DNA from: Bacteroidales bacterium UBA5621
GTDB lineage: Bacteria > Bacteroidota > Bacteroidia > Bacteroidales > VadinHA17
DNA: 5,124 nucleotides
Assembly: GCA_002424525.1 (NCBI GenBank)
Contig: DIKJ01000117.1
Span: forward strand, 1-5,124
Direction of reading: 5' to 3'
In this document: piece by piece, positions 1 through 5,124 of the stretch
How the letters are laid out: each line of letters opens with the position of its first letter
Position numbering within the stretch: position 1 is the stretch's first letter
Translations under genes and position numbers: made by a program
The notes under the pieces: model-generated
Database searches by the model: none
What the model was told of the DNA's origin: nothing
What the model saw: only the letters and a program-made list of their open reading frames with translations

Positions 1-317
1 TCGGGGCGCAATGGCATGTACTGTGCCGTTACGACACGCCCGGTCATCGGCTCATCAGGATTGATTATCATCCAGTCCCCTTCAAACTGATTCTGATATC
101 CTCTGTTACGCAGAACACCCCAGGCCTCCTCTATTGAAATGTGTTTCAGTCTTTCCAGAAGAGCATCCGATACTTTCGGTCTTCCGTCAGTGAATCGTTC
201 TCCCTTCCATTCTGATGTAATGGCAATAATATATTCGGGTGAGGACCCGACATTCTGGCAAAACACAGGGAAACCTGCCATCAAAATGCAGGTAATCAGC
301 ATTACTCTTTTTTTCAT
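1..317 (-). CDS. RraA-family protein (HMG/KHG-aldolase-like fold), secreted, N-terminal part only
   Basis: The frame opens at the ATG at 317 and stays open to the left edge, giving 105 complete codons; the C-terminal part lies outside the window. Residues 1-20 form a signal peptide (MKKR, then a hydrophobic stretch ending PVFCQ). No good lipobox precedes C20, so signal peptidase I cleavage is more likely than lipidation, and the protein is probably periplasmic. The mature part carries blocks I recognise from the long, signal-peptide-bearing group of RraA-like proteins, often misnamed dimethylmenaquinone methyltransferase: WKGERF (37-42), DGRPKV (44-49), SIEEAWGVLR (61-70), NQFEGDW (76-82) and TAQYMPLRP (97-105). 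Classical RraA is a cytoplasmic RNase E inhibitor, while its relatives are class II aldolases or decarboxylases acting on 4-hydroxy-4-methyl-2-oxoglutarate-type substrates. An exported copy beside a GH88 gene points to metabolism rather than RNase control, but the catalytic residues are not in view. No Shine-Dalgarno precedes the start. The family call is good and the function is open. Confidence 0.78.
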   Translation of the reverse strand, partial: MKKRVMLITCILMAGFPVFCQNVGSSPEYIIAITSEWKGERFTDGRPKVSDALLERLKHISIEEAWGVLRNRGYQNQFEGDWMIINPDEPMTGRVVTAQYMPLRP

Positions 318-495
318 CGGAAAAGTTTTTAATATTATTACTACATTATTATTACGTGCAACAGCGCTTCAAGTTATCAATTTTATTTTTCATTCAAAAG
401 ATAAATTTATTTTGTATCTTTATTTGATAAGTAACCTAAGTTGCAGGCAGCACCTGGCACCTGAGTTAAGTAGCTATAAACAGTAAATATCCGTT
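318..495. promoter_or_regulatory. Divergent AT-rich intergenic region between the RraA-like and GH88 genes
   Basis: This non-coding stretch should hold the promoters of both flanking genes. For the GH88 gene, TATCTTTA at 415-422 on the plus strand matches the Bacteroidota -7 element TAnnTTTG in five of six fixed positions. It would start transcription near 430 and leave a leader of about 65 nt. For the RraA-like gene, TAAAATTG on the minus strand (385-378) also matches five of six positions. Neither has a convincing TTG-type -33 element at the usual spacing, so both are weak candidates. The GH88-proximal third is less AT-rich and contains a short heptamer repeat, listed separately. No Shine-Dalgarno is seen before either ATG; an A-rich leader without SD is usual in this phylum. 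Confidence 0.4.
450..463. repeat. Two-copy tandem heptamer GCACCTG
   Basis: GCACCTG occurs twice head to tail (450-456 and 457-463). It sits in a locally GC-richer patch between the AT-rich promoter area and the GH88 start codon. The adjoining GTTGCAG (440-446) and GCAGCAC resemble degenerate units, and short heptamer arrays of this flavour are familiar between genes in Bacteroidota. It would lie in the GH88 5' leader if the 415-422 promoter is used. It is short enough that chance cannot be excluded. Confidence 0.45.
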
Positions 496-1680
496 ATGAA
501 AAAGATCTTTATTCTCCTTTCTGCATCACTTCTCATGCTCCTGAACTCATGTACCTCTGAGAAGCCTCTGGCCAGGGTAATTGATGAATCCCTTTCCTTC
601 GCAGTTAAGCAGTACACCCTTATGGCGGAAGAGATGCTCGGAAGACCGGGCCTTCTGCCAAGAACCATTGATACGGCTGGTTATCTCGTGACCGCAGGAT
701 CCGGATGGTGGACCAGCGGATTTTTCCCGGGTAGCCTCTGGTATCTTTACGAGTATTCAGGAGACGGAACGCTCAGGGAAAATGCTGTACAGATGACTTC
801 GCGGGTTGAAAAGGAGAAGGACAATAAGGGGACCCACGACCTGGGATTCATGCTCTACTGCAGTTTCGGCAACGGACTGAGACAGACAGGTAATGAAGAT
901 TATGCAGAAACCCTTCTGACCGGGGCACGGTCGCTGGCTACAAGATACAGTCCGGTTGTCGGGTGTATCCAGTCGTGGAACAGCAGAAGAGGCTGGCAAT
1001 TCCCGGTTATTATTGATAACATGATGAATCTCGAGTTCCTTATGTGGGCTTTTAACCAGACAGGCGACTCAAGTTTTTATAACATTTGTGTAAGGCACTC
1101 AGATACAACTATTAAGAATCATTTCCGCCCGGATTACAGCACATATCATGTTGTGTCGTATGATACAATTACAGGAGATGTCGAAATAAAGCAGACACAT
1201 CAGGGAGCTTTTGACGGATCGATGTGGGCCAGGGGGCAGAGCTGGGGGCTCTACGGATATGTTGTGATGTATCGCGAGACCGGGTTGAGAAGATATCTCG
1301 ATCAGGCGGTGAACATGGCCGAGTTTATGATTAACCATCCGAACATGCCCGGGGATATGATCCCCTACTGGGACTACGATGCCCCCGGGATTCCTGATGC
1401 AAGGAGGGACGCTTCTGCAGGAGCGATCATGGCATCGGCCCTTATCGAGTTAAGCACCTACACGGATCCCGGAAAACAGGAGAAATATCTGCAGGTTGCT
1501 GAGAAACAGCTCAGGATGCTTGCTTCACCAGCCTATCTGGCAAAGCCGGGGGAGAATGGCAATTTTATCCTGATGCACAGCGTTGGGTCACTGCCCGGGA
1601 ACAGTGAAGTGGATGTGCCACTTACATACGCCGATTACTACTTCATTGAAGCTCTGTTGAGGTTCAGGGCCATGTTGTAG
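496..1680 (+). CDS. GH88 unsaturated glucuronyl hydrolase, lipoprotein
   Basis: This 394-residue protein is a glycoside hydrolase family 88 enzyme. The family removes a 4,5-unsaturated uronic acid from the non-reducing end of oligosaccharides made by polysaccharide lyases, by hydrating the double bond. The released sugar rearranges to a 4-deoxy-5-keto-uronate. Residues 1-19 are a type II signal peptide with lipobox L16-N17-S18-C19, so the enzyme should be membrane-anchored in the periplasm; the residues after C19 (TSEK) are not a strong surface-export signal. The (alpha/alpha)6-barrel domain fills the rest. Family landmarks are WWTSGFFPG (71-79), H114-D115 in THDLGF, D174 in VIIDNMMN, HQG (235-237) and WARGQSW (244-250). 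D115 and D174 correspond by motif and spacing (59 residues) to the catalytic pair D88/D149 of Bacillus unsaturated glucuronyl hydrolase. The IIDNMMNLE block fits GH88 better than GH105. Length is typical and the gene appears intact. Whether the substrate comes from chondroitin, heparin, ulvan or another uronate polymer cannot be read here. Confidence 0.93.
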   Translation: MKKIFILLSASLLMLLNSCTSEKPLARVIDESLSFAVKQYTLMAEEMLGRPGLLPRTIDTAGYLVTAGSGWWTSGFFPGSLWYLYEYSGDGTLRENAVQMTSRVEKEKDNKGTHDLGFMLYCSFGNGLRQTGNEDYAETLLTGARSLATRYSPVVGCIQSWNSRRGWQFPVIIDNMMNLEFLMWAFNQTGDSSFYNICVRHSDTTIKNHFRPDYSTYHVVSYDTITGDVEIKQTHQGAFDGSMWARGQSWGLYGYVVMYRETGLRRYLDQAVNMAEFMINHPNMPGDMIPYWDYDAPGIPDARRDASAGAIMASALIELSTYTDPGKQEKYLQVAEKQLRMLASPAYLAKPGENGNFILMHSVGSLPGNSEVDVPLTYADYYFIEALLRFRAML

Positions 1681-1684
1681 CGTT

Positions 1685-2719
1685 TCAAAAATCAATCATT
1701 GCCTTCATAACTCCGCCGCTGTATTCCTCGACCATTTCGAAGGCTTTCTTTGTCTGAAGAAAAGGGAAACGGTGTGTCACCATGTTTGAAACATCTATTT
1801 TGCCATTACTCATCATTTCAAGGGCAGGCTCCACACAGCCCACCTGGCGCCGGACAAACTGGATGGCGATCTCCTTGCGGCGGGTTTTTTCAACATTAAG
1901 TGACCAGGCATCGAACTCCGGAATACCCACAACCACGAGCCTGCCTCCCGGTTTGAGTATGTCAACAGCCTGATCGAGAGCCTCCTGCTGGCCGCAACAC
2001 TCAAACACAACATCGAGCCCCTTCGGAGCCGCCTCCGTAATCTTCCTGACTATATTATCCTTTAGCGGATTGCCGGTCCATTCTGCACCCTCCTTAACCG
2101 CGACCGAAAGCCTTTCTCCTATCTTATCGGTAACAAGTACCTTTCCGGCACCCGCTGCTCTGGCGGCCAGCATTACACTCAATCCTATGGGCCCGAATCC
2201 CAGAATGCCGATAGAGGCATCCTTGATTTCAGGGTATTTTCTGACTGAATAGATGCCGATAGCCAGTGGCTCGGAGATTGCCCCGTGATCGTGATTCAAC
2301 TTATCTTTCAGGGGGAAACAGTTTTTTTCCGGCATAATAATATATTCCATCAGACAACCCTCAGACTGTCCCGGACAGCCAAGAAAACGGAGCTTACGGC
2401 AAGTGTGATGCCTGCCAGTAAGGCACTGGTCGCACTCTCCGCACGACATGGCAGGCTCAATGGCTATAAGGTCTCCGGTCCTTACACTCTTTACACCGAT
2501 CCCGGTCTCCACAACCACACCAGATCCCTCATGCCCCACAGTAAACGGATATTTAACCACCTGCGAACCAATATTCCCCCGGGTATAGTAGTGGACATCG
2601 GACCCGCAGATCCCCACCACAACCATTTTAATCTTCACATGATCGGGCTTGAGAAGTTTGGGCTCAGGTAACTCTTTCACCTCCATCCGCCTGATCCCGG
2701 TCAGCATCATCGCTTTCAT
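1685..2719 (-). CDS. Zinc-dependent medium-chain dehydrogenase, sorbitol/xylitol dehydrogenase-like
   Basis: This 344-residue protein of the MDR superfamily has an N-terminal GroES-like domain (about 1-155) and a C-terminal Rossmann domain (about 165-300). Polyol dehydrogenases of this group oxidise a polyol to a ketose with NAD+ in the cytoplasm. Catalytic zinc ligands by homology to sorbitol dehydrogenase are C38 (GICGSD), H63-E64 in the full zinc-ADH signature starting GHEGSG, and E150 (SEP). A structural zinc lobe is complete: C93, C96, C99, C107. The dinucleotide motif is GFGPIG (174-179), and D198 at the end of the next strand favours NAD+ over NADP+. I place the start at the ATG at 2719. 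A longer frame to 2782 exists, but its extra 21 residues look like translated leader and it begins upstream of a good -7 element at 2756-2749. The exact substrate (sorbitol, xylitol, iditol, threonine or another) is unresolved. The stop lies four bases from the convergent GH88 stop. Confidence 0.9.
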   Translation of the reverse strand: MKAMMLTGIRRMEVKELPEPKLLKPDHVKIKMVVVGICGSDVHYYTRGNIGSQVVKYPFTVGHEGSGVVVETGIGVKSVRTGDLIAIEPAMSCGECDQCLTGRHHTCRKLRFLGCPGQSEGCLMEYIIMPEKNCFPLKDKLNHDHGAISEPLAIGIYSVRKYPEIKDASIGILGFGPIGLSVMLAARAAGAGKVLVTDKIGERLSVAVKEGAEWTGNPLKDNIVRKITEAAPKGLDVVFECCGQQEALDQAVDILKPGGRLVVVGIPEFDAWSLNVEKTRRKEIAIQFVRRQVGCVEPALEMMSNGKIDVSNMVTHRFPFLQTKKAFEMVEEYSGGVMKAMIDF

Positions 2720-2797
2720 AGAATAATTGGTTTTACTTTCATTAAATACAAATATAATTATTGCTAAATTCACACACAGCATATTAATGTGGATTGT
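2720..2797. promoter_or_regulatory. Divergent promoter gap between the polyol dehydrogenase and PfkB kinase genes
   Basis: This 78-bp AT-rich gap separates the two divergent start codons and must carry control signals for both genes unless the kinase promoter lies inside the dehydrogenase gene. The minus-strand -7 element is listed separately. On the plus strand I find no good TAnnTTTG match; TATAATTA (2753-2760) and TAAATTCA (2765-2772) match only partly. Shared control of the pair is plausible from the geometry but is not shown by any operator-like inverted repeat. Confidence 0.4.
2749..2756 (-). promoter_or_regulatory. Candidate Bacteroidota -7 promoter element for the polyol dehydrogenase gene
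   Basis: On the minus strand 2756-2749 reads TATATTTG, matching the TAnnTTTG consensus of the primary Bacteroidota sigma factor at every fixed position. Transcription would begin near 2742 and give a leader of about 20-25 nt before the ATG at 2719. The -33 element is poor: only TGTG or CTGT is found at about the right distance, with no TTTG. The site supports the shorter protein start. It lies inside the 78-bp divergent gap shared with the PfkB gene. Confidence 0.45.
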
Positions 2798-3727
2798 ATG
2801 AGGAAAATATTTGGGATCGGAGAGACTGTCTTTGATATCATTTTCAAGGAGGGAGTACCGCAGGCTGCAAAAGCCGGCGGAGCAATGCTGAACAGCATGG
2901 TCTCGCTAGGACGTACAGGCCTGCCGGCCTTCTTTATCAGTGAATACGGCAATGATGCAATAGGGGACATCATTGACGGCTTTCTTAACGAAAACGGCGT
3001 CAGCACGGAGTTCTCGCACAGGTTTAGCGACGGAAAAACCAAGCTGGCTATTGCTGTGCTTAATGAGAGAAATGATGCAGATTACTCTTTTTATGACAAG
3101 TACCCTTCAGAAAGGCTTAAGGTGAGCCTGCCCGCGGTAAACAGGAATGATATTGTGCTCTTCGGCTCAATTTATGCAATAACTGACGAGATCAGGAATC
3201 GTTTTAAAAGTTTTATCAGGTCAGCCTATGATGTTGGTGGTATTCTGATTTATGATCCGAACTTCAGAAAGACTCACTCCTCAGAACTGGATATTTTACG
3301 GCCCATGATAATTGAGAATATTCAGAACTCCGTTTTAATGCGGGGATCGGATGAAGATTTCAGGAACATCTTCGGGGCAGAAACACCGGATGAAGCCTGG
3401 GGAGCCGTAAGAGAGTACTGCAGAAACCTTGTCTATACAGCAAGCGGCCAGGGCGTTTACGTACGTACAGAGGTATTCAGCGGGAAGTTCCCGGTGCGGC
3501 AGATAATCCCTGTGAGCACAATCGGGGCCGGAGACAATTTCAATGCGGGCATGATTGCGGCCCTTTACACGATGGGAATAGGAAAGGAGGAGATCGGGAC
3601 GATGGGGGAGGAGAAGTGGGCAGCAGTAATCTCGTCAGGTGTCGGTTTTGCCACTGATGTCTGCCTTTCCTATGATAACTATATCTCGCATGAGTTCGCG
3701 GCCAGGATCAGAGGTTCGGCCACCTGA
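2798..3727 (+). CDS. PfkB-family carbohydrate kinase
   Basis: This 309-residue cytoplasmic kinase of the PfkB/ribokinase fold transfers phosphate from ATP to a sugar or sugar acid. Signs of the family are the opening strand with GIGET (6-10), the sugar-site block A26-G27-G28 with N32, DPNFR (153-157), GSDEDF (183-188, position of the usual NxxE/KGNxxE block) and TASGQG (214-219). A complete PfkB signature 2 runs from S240 to I253, with the GAGD anion hole and catalytic base D246. Length is normal for the family. I start at the ATG at 2798, which begins MRKIFGIGE. An in-frame GTG at 2789 would add three residues but has no supporting ribosome-binding site. Substrate is unknown: fructose, tagatose, adenosine-type and 2-keto-3-deoxygluconate (KDG) kinases all share this fold. 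KDG kinase is attractive because GH88 products are normally converted to KDG, but that is inferred from context only. Confidence 0.88.
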   Translation: MRKIFGIGETVFDIIFKEGVPQAAKAGGAMLNSMVSLGRTGLPAFFISEYGNDAIGDIIDGFLNENGVSTEFSHRFSDGKTKLAIAVLNERNDADYSFYDKYPSERLKVSLPAVNRNDIVLFGSIYAITDEIRNRFKSFIRSAYDVGGILIYDPNFRKTHSSELDILRPMIIENIQNSVLMRGSDEDFRNIFGAETPDEAWGAVREYCRNLVYTASGQGVYVRTEVFSGKFPVRQIIPVSTIGAGDNFNAGMIAALYTMGIGKEEIGTMGEEKWAAVISSGVGFATDVCLSYDNYISHEFAARIRGSAT

Positions 3728-3732
3728 TTGAC

Positions 3733-3754
3733 CCCCCGACCCGCTGACGCGGGG
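3733..3754. terminator. GC-rich hairpin between convergent kinase and SorE-like genes
   Basis: CCCGC (3740-3744) pairs with GCGGG (3749-3753) around the loop TGAC. An alternative pairing joins CCCCG (3734-3738) to CGGGG (3750-3754). The position, in the 29-bp gap between two convergent stop codons, fits a bidirectional terminator. Neither strand has a following T-run, so it is not a canonical intrinsic terminator and the call is tentative. Confidence 0.3.
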
Positions 3755-3756
3755 CA

Positions 3757-5019
3757 CTAAATAGGCCTGGCATTCGCCAGAAGGTACCTTTCAGCTTCAA
3801 GGCTCCATATATAACCGTTTTTCTCAACTATTTCGTGCAAACCTGTAAAGAAAGGATCATCCTTCCCTTTCTCGCCAAGCTTATAGAGTGAGGTCAGTGG
3901 CATGGAGATGTTGGTATAAATAAGTTTTTTGCCTCCCGGTATGTGGGGAAGGTTTAAGGTCGTTTCAATAACTGAATCCAGCCCTCCTATATGGGTGATC
4001 ATTATTGCCGGATTGATTTTCCCCTCACTCATGAGTCTAAGGGACTCCCTCATATCGTCGGTGTTGCCGCCCGATGTCCCGACAATATGGGTAAAAGCAT
4101 AGTGTACATTGTAGAAGTTGACCTCTGCACTGAATCCGGGATCGGTAGGTCCGGCAAAAAAATTGAGGCATCCGTCAAATCCGAGGATGGCATCGCCCTG
4201 TTCAATTACCTGCTTCACCGGGGCAAATACAAAAACATCATCAAAACCACTTCCACCTGTCAGTCCGCGGAGATGACCGGCAGGATCAGAGGTCCTGGCA
4301 GTGTTGACAAAAATCAGTCTGATCCCTTCCTGCTCAGCTTTTTCAGGAGGGAAGAGGCATGCGGCGCGGGAAAGCCGGTTGTCATCAACATCCGTAACGA
4401 CTATCAGTGATGGCCTGCGCTCCTGATGAAGAGCAAGATCAATAGCTCCCAGGCCCATCGGCCCGACACCTGCAAGAATGGCCATTTTCCCTCCTTCACG
4501 GATTCCCATTTTATGGTCATAGGTGCCCGGAGGAACATGATAACTTGCATTAAATGCTCCGACAATACAGGACATGGGTTCGGAAAGGGAGGCCGGGAAA
4601 AACGCTTCCCCGTCGTAGGGAAGCAGACAATCAGCTTCCATTACTATATCAGGGATTATTATATGTGTGGCGTCTCCGCCGATATAGCGATATGAGTAAC
4701 CCGGAGCGTCGAGTGTTCCGGTGTGGGCCATGGCTGGCTGGATTGAGAACTTCTGACCCGGACTGAACCTGTGTTCCCACTTCTTTCCGACTTGGAGGAT
4801 GATGCCTGCAAACTCGTGGCCTATTATCGTGGGATTAATGCTGATATCATGCGGAACGCGTTTATGGTCGGGACCCTGCAGGGCTGCCTTGTGGGATGAC
4901 ATGCAAATACTATCGGAAATCACCTGTGCAAGGATCTCATTATCCTGCATTTCCGGAAGATCAAACTCCCCGAGCCTGAGATCGCTTTTCCCGTAAATCC
5001 TTACTGCTTTGGTTTTCAT
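3757..5019 (-). CDS. L-sorbose-1-phosphate reductase-like zinc-binding dehydrogenase (SorE-like)
   Basis: This 420-residue MDR protein closely resembles SorE, the enterobacterial L-sorbose-1-phosphate reductase, which makes glucitol 6-phosphate. Shared features as I recall that family are the start MKTKAVRIYGKSDLRL, VISDSICMSS (33-42), HKRVP (52-56), GYSY (107-110), GGDAT (114-118), LNFFAGPTD (285-293), NFYNVHY (301-307), VGTSGG (313-318), THIGGLD (342-348) and IPGGKKLIY (360-368). Probable catalytic zinc ligands are C39, H68-E69 and E147. The four-cysteine structural zinc lobe of ordinary zinc dehydrogenases is absent. The Rossmann motif is GVGPMG (184-189), followed by D210, which suggests NAD(H). 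The C-terminal extension of about 50 residues beyond a usual MDR agrees with SorE length. I start at the ATG at 5019, preceded by an A-rich leader. A GTG at 5049 would add ten residues coded by repeat-flanking DNA and is unlikely. No sorbose PTS is in the window, so the natural substrate may be another ketose or ketose phosphate. It is not a recent duplicate of the other dehydrogenase, as sequence and architecture differ. Confidence 0.85.
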   Translation of the reverse strand: MKTKAVRIYGKSDLRLGEFDLPEMQDNEILAQVISDSICMSSHKAALQGPDHKRVPHDISINPTIIGHEFAGIILQVGKKWEHRFSPGQKFSIQPAMAHTGTLDAPGYSYRYIGGDATHIIIPDIVMEADCLLPYDGEAFFPASLSEPMSCIVGAFNASYHVPPGTYDHKMGIREGGKMAILAGVGPMGLGAIDLALHQERRPSLIVVTDVDDNRLSRAACLFPPEKAEQEGIRLIFVNTARTSDPAGHLRGLTGGSGFDDVFVFAPVKQVIEQGDAILGFDGCLNFFAGPTDPGFSAEVNFYNVHYAFTHIVGTSGGNTDDMRESLRLMSEGKINPAIMITHIGGLDSVIETTLNLPHIPGGKKLIYTNISMPLTSLYKLGEKGKDDPFFTGLHEIVEKNGYIWSLEAERYLLANARPI

Positions 5020-5048
5020 AATTATTTTTTTTACCACGGAGCTCCTCA

Positions 5049-5124
<76 letters not shown>

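Noticed and set aside
139..486. Plus-strand open frame of 115 codons
   Set aside because: Its first half is antisense to the RraA-like gene, which has clear family motifs, and its second half is a translation of AT-rich intergenic DNA without recognisable protein character.
2720..2782. Longer N-terminus for the polyol dehydrogenase (21 extra residues, hydrophobic, signal-like)
   Set aside because: The extension begins upstream of a full-match -7 promoter element and is AT-rich leader sequence. The family N-terminus starts at the inner ATG (MKAMMLTG), and a cytoplasmic NAD enzyme should not carry a signal peptide.
3703..4293. 13-bp same-strand repeat CAGGATCAGAGGT at 3703-3715 and 4281-4293
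   Set aside because: Both copies are inside coding sequence in unrelated contexts. A 13-mer match somewhere in a 5-kb window has a chance expectation of a few tenths, so it is not evidence of an attachment site or mobile element.
3991..4695. Plus-strand open frames of 139 and 89 codons opposite the SorE-like gene
   Set aside because: They are antisense shadows of a well-supported, motif-rich gene and show no family features of their own.
1685..5019. Tandem duplication of the two zinc dehydrogenases
   Set aside because: They belong to different MDR branches: 344 versus 420 residues, structural zinc lobe present versus absent, and little similarity beyond the common fold motifs.

Overview
The window looks like chromosomal DNA of a member of the Bacteroidota, probably an environmental or gut Bacteroidales-type organism. 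This is inferred from AT-rich, A-rich leaders without Shine-Dalgarno sequences, a TAnnTTTG-type promoter element, a GH88 lipoprotein, and intergenic heptamer repeats. No rRNA, tRNA, transposase, phage gene or CRISPR array was seen, and no SusC/SusD pair or regulator lies in the window, so the wider locus is unknown.

The layout is five protein genes whose strands strictly alternate (-, +, -, +, -). At the left edge, on the minus strand, is the N-terminal part of an RraA-family protein with a signal peptide (1-317, cut by the window edge). A 178-bp divergent AT-rich region (318-495) separates it from a plus-strand GH88 unsaturated-glucuronyl-hydrolase lipoprotein (496-1680). Four bases later, convergently, ends a minus-strand zinc-dependent medium-chain polyol dehydrogenase (1685-2719). 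It diverges from a plus-strand PfkB-family sugar kinase (2798-3727). After 29 bases with a small GC hairpin, a minus-strand L-sorbose-1-phosphate-reductase-like (SorE-like) dehydrogenase ends (3757-5019). Its leader runs into a heptanucleotide tandem array (5051-5124) that continues past the right edge.

The genes fit a carbohydrate-catabolism neighbourhood. GH88 would cleave unsaturated uronic acid from the non-reducing end of lyase-generated oligosaccharides. The kinase could phosphorylate the resulting sugar acid or another sugar. The two dehydrogenases would interconvert polyols and ketoses, or their phosphates, and the RraA-like protein may be an aldolase-type enzyme. The family assignments are strong, but the exact substrates and the idea of a single pathway are inference. 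Because no two neighbouring genes share a strand, each gene must be transcribed separately or with genes outside the window. I see no clearly unprecedented system. The most unusual elements are the heptamer array beside the SorE-like gene, the exported RraA-type protein, and the pairing of GH88 with SorE-like and polyol dehydrogenases.
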